Shown one piece after another: positions 11,836 to 64,000 of a stretch of 64,000 nucleotides of DNA (its first letter is position 1; every line of letters starts with the position of its first letter). The DNA is from Phoronis australis (lineage: Eukaryota; Phoronida; Phoronidae): assembly GCA_002633005.1 (NCBI GenBank), contig NMRA01000048.1, positions 378,903 to 442,902 on the forward strand, given 5' to 3'. The notes under the pieces were generated by a model. The model searched no databases. It was not told the origin of the DNA and saw nothing but the letters and a program-made list of their open reading frames with translations. Made by a program: the position numbers and the translations under genes.

Positions 11836-13882
11836 AAAATTAGGTACGCGAAATCTGTAGAGGCTACATTTGCTATAATAAAATTGAAGTAAGTTTTTTT
11901 TTGTAAAGCAAGGTTATCACGTCATTCGTCAAACCCTGTGGTATTGTACTTAGTCTCTGCATCGAGCCAAAATATTTACAGATTACTCCAGCCTAGGATT
12001 AGTAGACACCCTGGAAAATGATATATTTTCTAATTCTCAACGTTGAAAGTCAATATATTTTCTGTGTGGTATTAATTAGCTGAGTCATGGATCATGTATT
12101 GTTTGATTTAAATAAAGGTGAAATCACAAAAAAATTGTTACCAGTTTTCTAAATTGTCTGGATTAGAACAAACAATTTGAATAAAAACTACCATGCAAAC
12201 CCTGCAGTGTTAAAGAACTTACTTAACTAAAGTAAACACTTAAGTTGGTTCTCACTGTTGTTACTAGTTCTCGTGGAGAATATTGTACAGTTGTTCTTCA
12301 GCATTCATATACTGATGTGAGGCCTTCAATTTCTTTGGTCGAGGAATATTTTTATTCAACATTTTTAGTCTTTGCGAATTCTCAAGATTGATAACTTTGT
12401 TTTTCAAGGTTTGATAGGCACCTTATTTCAATTGACGCAGGATACTAGTTCGTCTTGTTCCCGCATGAAGTAAGAAATTCCGACTACATATATATTTGCA
12501 AGTTCCTTGATATACAACACTATGGAATATAACCATGCATGACAGACTTAAAATAGTTTTGTTTATCAAGGATAATTGATCTCAGGCATTTTAGGAGCGC
12601 TCCACGCGCTCAGGGCGCATTCAAAGATTTTTAATCTGCGAATTCAGTTTCCTTAGCAAAAAGTGCAAATGTTCTACTTCAAGTTTTACCCATTGTAGCT
12701 GTGATGGTCCATTTTTCCCACGCTCAGATCGGGGTGACGATATGAAGAGCGTCCCACCGCGACGGGCCTAAGGTCGGGCGACGCCCAGGCCAGGAAATGA
12801 AATTCAGAAATATTTTAATCTTATGAATCAATTATAAGTATATAGTCTACAGAATGTCCCTTTTTTGAAAGAGCTTTTTACTAATTTGCCTTTCCGGCAA
12901 CAGAGGACTTGCCCGGTCCGGATGCACTCCACGGCAGTCAGGGGCACTTCTACCTAGCTAACGGGATTCCTCCCCGCAAGTAGAGAGAAAGAGACAGAGA
13001 GAGCGAGACAGAGGGTGACAGGTTTATTAACATAAGTAATATTAGCTCATAATACAGTTTACAGAGTACAATAAAACAAACAAAAGCATGATCACAACCC
13101 GCAAAGTATAGGCCATATGTGCGCAAGCCTACTGACCGGCGACTGATTTGAAGTAAATCTGATTACAGTTCATTTACCAATGTCTAACATAACAATGGCA
13201 ATTGACTAAAATCGTTACATTATCACACGTCACGTAGTGAATTTCTAATTTTAGGCTTATTTTACAGCTGTGCTTTGCCGTCTTCGTTTGGGAAGAAATT
13301 TCACGGGGGAAGAAATTTCATGCCTTAGACGTGAAATAACTTCCCCTCAATACCGCGCATGCGCAAAAGGGTCAGAGTGGGAAGATATTTCTCGGGGAAG
13401 AAATTTCACGCGACACCGGCCCCGCGGCGACCTGAGACTGTTCTGTAGTTTTGTTCTTCACCGCTAGGTGAAGACCAGTTTCAGTCACGAATACTGTGTC
13501 TTCGTCATGGTTACAATATTCATGCGCAGGCTTATAAAATTCAATAAAAAACAATGAAAATCATTTTGTTGAAATCAAAATCAATAGAATGTCACCTTTT
13601 ATTATTTAAAAAATCCTTTTTGCAGGAAAAAGACCCTTTATGTTGCACCGAGTTGCAGAAGACTAAGCACTTTATTTTTATTTGTTGCAGTGGGGATGAA
13701 TATCTTTGTTTGCGTAATTCGCCACGTGTGTTGATGTTTCTGAGGCTTGACGAAGAGGAGTTCTTAATTAATTTAATACAACGCCTGGTCCCGATTATCT
13801 ATGATTAGAGTGTACCGATCAACAAATGCTGAAGGTGAAGGGAGAACTTCCTAGCTAAATTAAATACGATCGCGGATTCGTG
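11836..13882. other. No gene recognised; small repeats
   Basis: AT-rich, with a GA-rich patch (12,981-13,013) and three copies of a GGGAAGAAATTTC word within 13,289-13,408. A 60-codon plus frame at 13,270 is built from these words. Confidence 0.45.
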
Positions 13883-14149
13883 ATGTTGGCAGCGGATTCA
13901 CCGGTTGATTTTAACACGCGAACTGTTCGTAAATTTCACGGTCAGGGACACAGCGCGGGTACGATATTGACTTGTTTTGCCGACACTTACCCCATAATCC
14001 ATACAAAATGTTACAACGTGAGAAAGTTCAAGGATCTCCCTCCTGCCGGGGAGATCCAACTGAAGAAATTCGGGAGTCGGCCAATGCATGCTACAACAAT
14101 GAGTTTAAGGAACCCAGTGAAGTTGGATTACGAAACGACTGTAAAACAT
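13883..14149 (+). CDS. Unidentified plus-strand gene, exon 1
   Basis: 89 codons from MLAADSPVDFNTRTVRKF to ETTVKH, then GTGAGT. The upstream in-frame stop at 13,856 limits the start to this ATG. Confidence 0.65.
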
Positions 14150-17100
14150 GTGAGTTTTGTTGCTTTATCGCAGGTTATGCGGTAAATTCGTCCCCGGAGA
14201 CGTGCCGTACTTGAATACTCTGAAATACTTTTAGTTGGCGTATTGGGATTTGACTCAAAAATAGATTTCTTACGCCATTGAGATAGATCAACAGTTAATC
14301 GGAATAGAAGTCAATGGATAATCATGTCCTACATTCTCAATCCAGTTCCAGGGAGCCCATCACAATTCATGGTGGCTGGTGTATCCATTCACTTCTCTTC
14401 CCACTATTGAACTGCCTAACCATGGATGGACCTGTATCTCTTACTAAGACTCTTAGCCTCCAGTTGTCTTTGTTCATTAAGCAAATCTTATCAGATCTAC
14501 GAGTTAATGGATATGAATGTCTTCTGAGTAAAGATTTGCAGTTTGCTTTGGAATTTGGACCTAGCTGGTGCAGCTGGATACTTATGTATTTTTTTGATAA
14601 CTAAAGGCCATTTTTAATGACTCCTGTTTCTTATTTTTAGGAATTTGGTGGTAGTAAAGTGCTGCCACCTAGCCGACGACCTCCAATATGTCAATCAATG
14701 CACACGTCACACTTCCAGTATGCTCACAGAGGTCATCCCATGGATTTCCAGAATGACACACATCACAGGAGACAGTACTATGACAAAGGAACACAACCAG
14801 TGAGTTTGAATTACAAAGGTTAAGTCCCGTGTAGATATAAAATTTTGACACGGCAGTAAATAATGTTATGACAAACCAGCCACAATGTGTGCAAAAGTTT
14901 GCTGCCAGCCTGCGAAACCTAAACTGCACACATAATGGATTAATGGGTGTGCTCCAGTTGTATGCATTGTATCCATTGTATCCATTGTTTGCTCCCAGGG
15001 AATTGAGAAGGATTAAGATTGACCAGGTCTGTAGTCTAGTAATAACTTTTGAAGTACTTATTAATTTACAGCACTCTGTAAATCTGGCTTATTTGTTATT
15101 ATTGTTTGTTTTTGACATTTCAGTTTCACTTGACTGGGTCCAAAATGTCGAAATGTCTCATGCTAAGCAAGCGGATCCACTTTTAAGTTTTAAAACTGTA
15201 TTCACCTTTCAGGCTCGGCAGGTGCACTATCCTACCTTGAACAATAAGATGAAGATGAACACAGGCGAAGACATGAGGACTGTGATACACGCCGACCAAG
15301 ACACAAACTACTTCACACAGTACAATAAGATACACAACAAACTGGGTGCAATGTTAGGACCAGGCGTGAGGCGCCCCTATTTCAATAGGAGACAATATAA
15401 TATCATAACAGGTAGGTTCAAATAACGGTTATTCACAACATGACTTGATCATTTTGAAGTTATGTTCTCTTTTCACTTACTGTCTAACTTTGAAATCAAG
15501 AAATGTGTCCATCAGGCAAGTCTTTTAAGGCAAGCAGAAAAACTGGATGTAGTTGCACCACTGTTCGTCTATTCTGTTAAATTTCAAAATTACAGCTTGC
15601 CAGACACAACTCAATTTTTGCTGAGTAATAAGCTAAAAACATGTTTTGAGTTAGATAATGGCAATTATAGTTCATCCTCATGAAGTAATTAATTATTTTA
15701 AAATTCAATTCCTATCGTTTTTAATTCACTGAAACACTTGGAGAAATGTGTCGCTAAGTTTCCAGATTTATGATTCAATTAGAAATATTTTTTAGTTAGT
15801 CGTTATAATAAAATAATATTTTTAACACTTATTGGCCATTTTTAAAGCTTTTCTAAAAAGCTGTTATTGTTCTCAATTTCAAAAGCTTCATATATTTCAC
15901 ATTCGATTGAAAAATAAAGTTATCAAAAACTCTGCATGGATTGAAAGCTCATTGATATCAAATTTAAGATTTTGTGACTTTGGAAAAATTTGACTAATAT
16001 GTGGCTGAGAAATAAAGATGATCCTATTGCCACCACTCTTGAATTTCGAATCAAGAAAACGCTTCAGTGTGTATGGGATTGACCAACCCTAAAGTTGTAG
16101 ATTCAAAAATGGCGCATGTACACAATACCCCTAACTTGAGTTGCTGGCTCATTCAGCAACATTTCAGGGTTGGTAGAGCGAGGTAAAGTTTTATAAATCC
16201 CGAAGCGCTTCTATTAAGAAGGCAACTTTGACAGCGTAACAGCGGACAAGTGCCCTAGTTTAGTGTATTCGTTAGTCCAAAACTATTATGGCTGCTGGGC
16301 CTGACAAGATAATTGGCCAATTTGCACGCTGTATGTGCTATCCTGGGTTCTTTACAGTCAGCTACCATTAACATCTGATGTGCGGTGGTATAGATTAAGA
16401 TCTTTATAGATGGGATCAAAAGTAACCAATTTGCATTCTTAAAGCATTTTGTTTACAAAAATGCAGATTCAAAATCAAAGGCTAAGAGAATGAAATTTCA
16501 AAAATAGGAAAAAATTCAGCATTTAATTGCTAACTTTTTCAATAATGTTGTAAAGATTCGACATCTTGTCGTCGACATCATCGCTAATGAGAATCACGGA
16601 AGACACTAAAATCAATTTTGGTGTCAATAAAATTTTAAATTCAAATAAATGAGGCAGAGTCTAATGGAGCTACACACACATTTTTGTTTGGTATATTAAT
16701 AAAAAAATTAAAAATACCATGAACTGGGCGAAGTCACCACAGCCGCAAGCATATCTTTGCTTGGCCGTGTATTGTACGTTTAGCTGACTAGGGCCGTCTT
16801 TTGTCGCTAGAGAACAGAAAATTCGTTTTTAGTTCCATCCCATTTCTTAGGTATTAATACTTTTCTTGTCATAATGGTATTGGTTTGATCATTCACTTGG
16901 AATTGAGAAATAAGCTGCTATTGACAAGGAACGAAAGTAATGCCTTGCCCAACGATAGACTTATTGACTCTTACATTTTCTAGGCTGATTTGCTTTGAAG
17001 CAAGAATCTCGTGAATAAAGCTGGTGTGGTTATGTGTTTTGCTTGTAATGCATGACGATATCTGGACACGAAGACTTGCATAATCTTCGTTAGATTCTTA

Positions 17101-17382
17101 TATCTGCGGTACAGGCACCTGAGTATTCTATGTGGCAACAAATATAATGTCCTACTGGTTAGTTGGCTAAATGAGAGGAAAATCAGTTTCAATGTGTGCT
17201 TCTGTACTTTTTTAGTTGAAATGTATTTTGATGTTATAAATTGACTTTAGTGACACTGATTGTAAACTGCAGGTCGGGAGGTCGGTGTTGCATGGTCAAT
17301 GGATGATGACAACAAGCGAACCTCGGGAAACAGAGTATTGTCTGCTTCCAGAGGAGAGGAGAGGTGGAATCCTATTAGTTGA
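13883..17382 (+). CDS. Unidentified four-exon gene, 244 residues
   Basis: Exons 13883-14149, 14641-14799, 15213-15411 and 17273-17382 join in phase (267, 159, 199 and 110 bp) with GTGAGT, GTGAGT and GTAGGT donors and AG acceptors, giving an uninterrupted 244-residue frame ending WNPIS. An in-frame TAA lies nine codons before the ATG, which supports this start. No signal peptide or membrane segment is evident. The protein is basic, rich in His, Asn, Tyr and Arg, with PYFNRRQYNIITG near the C terminus. Short repeated R/Y/N-ITG motifs of this sort occur in small ciliary microtubule-associated proteins, but that is only a weak impression. I do not recognise the family. It converges on SMG1. Confidence 0.7.
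14641..14799 (+). CDS. Unidentified plus-strand gene, exon 2
   Basis: 53 codons starting EFGGSKVLPPSRRPP and ending YDKGTQP. Strong acceptor (TTCTTATTTTTAG) and GTGAGT donor. Confidence 0.7.
15213..15411 (+). CDS. Unidentified plus-strand gene, exon 3
   Basis: 199 bp, ARQVHYPTLNNKMKMNTG to RRQYNIITG, with acceptor TTCACCTTTCAG and donor GTAGGT. This is the most protein-like exon of the gene. Confidence 0.72.
17273..17382 (+). CDS. Unidentified plus-strand gene, exon 4 and stop
   Basis: 110 bp, GREVGVAWSMDDDNKR to WNPIS and TGA. Acceptor AACTGCAG. The intron before it is about 1.9 kb. Confidence 0.68.
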
Positions 17383-17466
17383 AATTGTTAAAAGGAGCCA
17401 CTTCACAGAAAGTCTTACAAGCTGTAGTTTGTGAAAACACTAAGGTATTAACTAGTGACAAGAATA

Positions 17467-17473
17467 TAAATAA
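17467..17473 (+). terminator. Candidate poly(A) signal of the unidentified gene
   Basis: An AATAAA lies about 85 bp after the stop codon, a normal distance for a short 3' UTR. Confidence 0.45.
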
Positions 17474-20400
17474 ATTCTATTGGTAAGACTTTCAATGCTG
17501 TTCACTATGTAGATGACGGTGTCTCATTTGCTCAATTCATTCTATTGGTACATGTTACCAATTGAATGATATAAAAAACTGTTGACTTCTACATCAAGAA
17601 CACTTACTGTAAATTGTTTGTTTTCTGTTGGGAATTTGGATCAACCATTTCAATGTTATAGCTGGAATTTGCTCTTTTTACATCCAACAAATTGACAAAC
17701 AATTGCACTTCATAGCTATGTGGTGAAATATATATTGTTTTTATAGATGTTTGATGCAATATGAAACTGGTTGTTTTGATATCAACTTTCCTCATGCAAC
17801 AGACAGCATACTTTCTTATTGTTTGTTTTGGGAGCTTTCATGTTTAACCTGGTGATCTAGTCAAATTTTGTAGCTTAGAGGTATGAGCAGTTTCAATGAA
17901 CTATAGCCATCATAATGTTGTTTACTAAAAGTAGAATGTGAATGAACATATTTGTGTACACGGTGAGACAGGTGCACGTAGTTATGAACTACAAATGGTG
18001 AGTATTTTGTGTAAATATAGTGTTTTTTCAATCTTCGGGGGTTTTTTGGTAAAAGCAACATGTGATGTTGGAACTGGTGCCAGTTAAAAGCAGGCTTAAA
18101 GTTAATGAATCTTGGGCACCATTTCTTTTTCTAAAGTATACAATTATGCAGTTAAACTTTTGTCTATAAGTTGCATTCTACTAGACCGAGGTTTTATCCA
18201 GGTAATGCGCAGTTTATCTTATCGGAAGGTCTGAGTTCACGAACACAGGAACTACCGTACCACAGCACTGCACATGATGTATGCATGTTTGACTTGTGCA
18301 AGTTTTACTGCATGGTGTTTGTCTTGTGGAAGTGTGGCAATACTGACTGGACTCTGTATACGTATAACACTATATAACACAATATATGTATGTGTGCCTA
18401 TGATGAAAAATCAAATGCTATACATGTAGGTCTAACCAGCTGGCTAGCTGTATGTAGGCTATATTGATACATCTTTCTGCCAAAGCTACTGTGTATCATA
18501 TCACTAAATCCTATAGTCAGTGTCTTAAGCAAATACAAAATTTTATGACCCAAGATTCACAAGTCAGTACATTGATTTCTCTGATCGATCCATGTTGGAC
18601 GTCTCTTGTGTTTTCAGTCGATGTGTATTGTCCCACACCAGCTGCTATGCAGCTCAAACTTATAGCTGACATGGTATTACTCAACACAGGTCTTAAACAC
18701 AGTGTTCTCATATAAATATTCCTCACTTTAGGGCCGTGTGAATTAGGAAAATTTTTGCATTTCAATTATTTTGGTGACCCAACTTTATTCCTGCTTGTTC
18801 AGAGTGCATTTTATCTGGGGTGTGAATCTCATTTAATGAATCCAGTACTTGCCTCATTCTTAAACTTAATAAATATTTACAAGTTATTCCCTTGTTTTGT
18901 GATATTGAACTAAGTTATGCAAATAGGTCATGAATTGAGGACCATATGAAACAGACAGAAACAACAAATCAATACATGACAATCAAATGATATTTTTATT
19001 TCTCTCAAGTTTTGAGTGAAGCAATAACATAGCTAGCTGTTCTGCCAATTAACGTCAAAAATACCAGAAACAGACATTAAAAAACTTACACTACATGTTA
19101 TGAATTGAATGCATAAAACTTGCCTGCCATGGAGAGTAACTGAACTTAATTTTTTTGAAGAAAGGGTACAGCTGATGAACTTCAAAATTAAACAAATTTC
19201 ATAGTCAAGCATTGAGTTATTTAGTAATTTTACTTAAGATTCATGAAAGTCTCGTTTTCAAAAAGTTCACATCTTAAAATTCGTCTCCTATAAAAAGAAA
19301 GAGTAAGAAAATTCTAGTTTATTTTTAGCTGGGTTTATATCGAGTAGATGTCCTTGAGTAACATAATTTTTTATTACTGTTGGCAGCAAAGTAATTAGAT
19401 TTTGAAAAACGGAAGTATAACAATTTTGGTACAAATGATTAAAATTATTTTTGTGCCAATTAAGTGAAGAAGTACCGTAAGTTTGCTCAAACGGGACAAT
19501 AAGTAACAAGGTGCTACTTTCTCTTAAAGTCACAACAAACCTCCATCTTGTGTCAAAATACAATGTTTGATTTAAGCCACTTTCTATTATAAAATCAATT
19601 TCATCTTTTTGTATTATCACCTTAGAAATAACGTTTATGGATGTGAAGACCCGAATAGTAATTGCTTCCCACCAGGCTGGTGTATATTCTTTTCACGTCA
19701 TGTTAGTTTAAGTGGCTGAGGCAGAATGGCCGGTTGGGATGTTTCAGATCCTTAATATAACCAAGGATAAGAACACAATGACGCTGCTTTATACAACCTA
19801 ATGCACCTATGATGAAAATTGGTTTTGATGCCAGAACATTCATTTACAGCAGCTTTGCATTCAATAGCCAACAATGAGTGCAACGCAATGCAGGTTATCA
19901 TTTAGACAATGGTTGGAAATAAATCGAGCAATAAATTTGAAGTAATTAGCTCAACTGCAAAACAGAATTCATAAACCAGAAAGTAACGCAAGATAAGACA
20001 GCAAATTGTTTGGGCTCAAAAATTACATGGGACATGTATATGGTTGAAAGGCTAGTTTTGTTGATTTTGCATGTTAGAAGAATTCACTCAACTTTCACAG
20101 AAGTGAAAAAACGCTTCAATTTTTCATTATGTTTGGGGTGGATGGAGTTCACAAGCAAATTTTTGGCAAGTTAAATTGCCTCCTGATTCCTTTTCTAAGT
20201 ATCAAGTTGCAGTCCTCAAAGCATGTCCAATGAACCTATAAAGTCCTCTTTGAATCAACCATAAATAGGTCAAGCCAATAGTAGCTGAACAGCATAAAAT
20301 AATGTATTCCTAGCATGCTTTAAATACAAGCTGCAATCGGTGAACAATTACACCCAGAGTTGAACATGCACCTGTGGCATGAGCGGTTCAAACTGTTAAA

Positions 20401-22601
20401 ACTTAAAAACAAAAAGGACTGTTTGTGATCTAACTCTTTTTAAGAAACAGACAACCTTTATTTTATTTGCTTCAGGAAGAAATATTGTCTACTACCACAG
20501 ACACTCAACTTTAACCATAGATTATAGTTTGAAAAACATGCAGCAATGCAGTCTTGCAATAGTTTGCTGTTATCTCCACTGGTGCATATGACACCCAGTG
20601 TGCTGCTACCTGGTAAGCAGCAAGGAAATAAAATATGTTAAAAATTCTTCAGTTTGGAACGCGATATGGCTGACAAAATATTTTTGGTCAAATTTCTCCT
20701 CAAAAGTAAGTTCTCAGAAAAATTTACTTTGCTTTAAGCATTAGCTGTAATAGCTGTCACCAAACTGTAGCTGGTATAATTTTTGATATCTTAACAATGT
20801 TAACACACTAGGTCTACGAAAGTACTGGAGTAACTTAAGCATTTTATTATTTTTGTCCCAAATTGAAGATATTTTATAATAATTATGTATAACACTAGAA
20901 AAAAAGTGAAAGGGTGCAAACACATCGTATCAGAGTATAATGGACTTAATCGTAGTTAGACGCGAAACATATTGCAGTCATGATGCTTGTGGATAGGCAA
21001 GAATTCGTTTTGGAAGACATAAACACCACCAGGTAAGAGTAAGGAATATGTTGTAAAGCTGTGGAGCTTTCAAACTATAACCTTCAGTTTCACAGTGAGC
21101 AAACAATGAAAAAGTGTGAAAGAAAACATAAAAGCTTCCAAGCAACATCCTATTTGTTTAAGAATGAAGAGATACAACATTTAATTAACAGACTTCAACA
21201 AAAAAAAACAACTTGCCATACTTTGAATTTCGAAAACATAAGATAGGGTTCATTTGCGCATGGTATGAATGCAACACCAAGACTCCTAGTCCACTGAAGC
21301 AGATTTGAAACACAAAAATTACGCAAGATTACATAATGGTAACAGTACTAACATCAATACAATAACAATAATTCTGAAACGCTCTAGTATAATTCATCAC
21401 CCACTTGACCGCCGCAGAAAGTATCCATTGACTGGTCAGTTTTCGCTAAGTAATCCCTTGCTCGGACGCACACACTTGTAAGAGTACAATGCAGTCTATA
21501 GTCATGATTGCCAAAAGAAGTCCACTTACTTTTGCAGTTACAGACAACCATTTTGTGTAAAATTGAGCAGTGTGGAAACGGTAAACTTTCCTTCAAGTTA
21601 GTACAAAATAAGACAGAAAATGAAATTTCACTCAAAATTTTCAACAAATATTTTGGATTAAAGAATAGTACATAATCCAAAAATAAACAATAGGTGGTAA
21701 TTGTTTGATCACTTGACTGTAGCAATGTAGTTACTGTTTGAAAACAGGTCTGCACCAGCTGTTCAGAAGTCTGGGGAAAATTTTAATATCCAAGGGCATG
21801 TACTAAGTAACACAGATGGATGCACCATTGAAAACACAGTTGTTTTAAAAATGATATCGCCAATAAGTTCTTGCTGTTCAAAAATACAAGGACGACCTAT
21901 TCATTAAAACCGTTATTCCAAGTTAACTGTCAATCCAAGTGAGACCAAAACTTTTCTAAGTTTGAACAATCATGACTAATCGTAAGAAAGCAAGACACAT
22001 TACACTGTGTGGTTTATCTTTTAGGAAAATTGCCATGGAAACAAAAAGAAGTGTGAAAATGGTTTCGCAGAAAAAATGAAGCAGACGAAGTGGAAATGAA
22101 AAATTAACCAAAATCTAAGACAATTTCAAAAAAACCTATCTCTAATTTTAATAACTGTGATGTTTCCTTTAAGTGCAATTCCAGCTTGTCAGCAGTATTT
22201 GGAAAGTAGAACCCTTCAACAAGTAATGATGCACTTAAGCTTTTGGAAGCAGTGTGCTTCCCTTGTTATTTTTGTGAAAACGTTCACTTGTATAGAGAAC
22301 CATTATGCATACTCCCTACAAAATCCAAGACTGCAAAATTCCAATTAAGACTTAAGTCGCTGGCATCCTCAGCAATGGTATACAAGAATCGACAGATCCA
22401 ACCCTTGATGAAAAAGCAAAATTGGTTTCTTCGTTCGAGACCCACACTGTCGGGTCTCTGCGCTTCGCCCTTCTGGTTGGATGATAAGCCGCATGTGTGT
22501 GTGTGTGTGTGTGTGCTGATCTCGTTGTTGATCATGTGACTTGACACACACTGGTGGTCCTTGTTGATGTATTTCCATGGTAAAATTTTAACCATGTTTG
22601 C
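17474..22601. other. Convergent 3' regions, no further gene recognised
   Basis: The part nearest 22,602 should be SMG1 3' UTR. The rest is AT-rich with only short unsupported frames (for example 18,464-18,715 plus and 19,288-19,620 minus). A (GT)n tract lies at 22,495-22,515. Confidence 0.5.
20457..20467 (-). terminator. Candidate poly(A) signals for SMG1
   Basis: Two overlapping AATAAA hexamers on the minus strand lie about 2.1 kb past the SMG1 stop. Others occur further left (near 19,318 and 18,992), so the true 3' end is uncertain. Confidence 0.3.
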
Positions 22602-63694
<41,093 letters not shown>

Positions 63695-64000
63695 CTAAGC
63701 AGATGAATTTTTTTTACCATTCTTGATTAGTTTTGATCTGTTTGGAATTGCAGCTAAACAACAGCTCCTCAAAAGGTTTTAAACTTGTCATAAGAGATCA
63801 CTGGCATTTGATTGCCGACTACTTCAATCTTTTTACGAGACACAGGTTGATTTTTTAGCTATTATTGTTGGGGAATGCCATTGTATACGACTTTGGTGAT
63901 TTTTGTACCCAGATCAAAGATCATCATTGGTTTCGAAGTGTACACAGAAAATTCTGTTTTGATTTGAATTTTAATCATTTATTTGTCAAACTAGGGTCCA

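Noticed and set aside
14314-14604. 96-codon frame between exons 1 and 2 of the unidentified gene
   Set aside because: It lies wholly in an intron with strong splice sites on both sides and is not protein-like.

Overview
This is a eukaryotic, animal, AT-rich and intron-rich window. The clearest content is the 3' part of SMG1, the PI3K-related kinase of nonsense-mediated mRNA decay. It lies on the minus strand in 26 coding exons from 63,647 down to the stop codon at 22,602. All splice phases agree from exon to exon. The protein tracks the vertebrate SMG1 C-terminal third closely, from the kinase catalytic loop through the long insertion domain to the FATC tail. The gene's 5' part lies beyond the right edge.

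The host is most likely a marine deuterostome invertebrate (echinoderm, hemichordate or amphioxus type). This rests on the close SMG1 similarity, the frequent TAGGCCTA-like words, the mix of non-LTR retroelement types, and intron-borne minisatellites. The species cannot be fixed from sequence alone.

Layout. Positions 1-13,850 hold no convincing host gene. They contain degenerate transposon pieces: an RLE-type retroelement tail, a reverse transcriptase and RNase H fragment of another LINE, a THAP-domain remnant and a MITE-like element. They also contain a Z-DNA-type tract, an assembly gap between G runs and a GC-rich minisatellite. Positions 13,883-17,382 hold a complete-looking four-exon plus-strand gene of 244 residues that I do not recognise. 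It converges on SMG1, and 17,383-22,601 holds the two 3' ends plus unassigned AT-rich DNA. From 22,602 to 64,000 everything lies within SMG1. Its introns carry at least a dozen different tandem arrays, an L1-like LINE fragment, a second RLE retroelement fragment, a TTAA-flanked element with a broken THAP domain, a long inverted repeat, an orphan exon resembling the TMCC family, and four copies of a TA-flanked inverted-repeat element.

The most interesting observations are: (1) the TA-flanked element family carries a reading frame that looks like a HIRAN domain; (2) an array of decayed copies of the 3' half of SMG1 exon 12, splice donor included, sits next to the real exon; (3) the orphan TMCC-like exon lies antisense in the largest SMG1 intron; (4) a hairpin-ended modular repeat family of unknown class occurs in five places; (5) THAP-domain fragments occur in two distinct elements.
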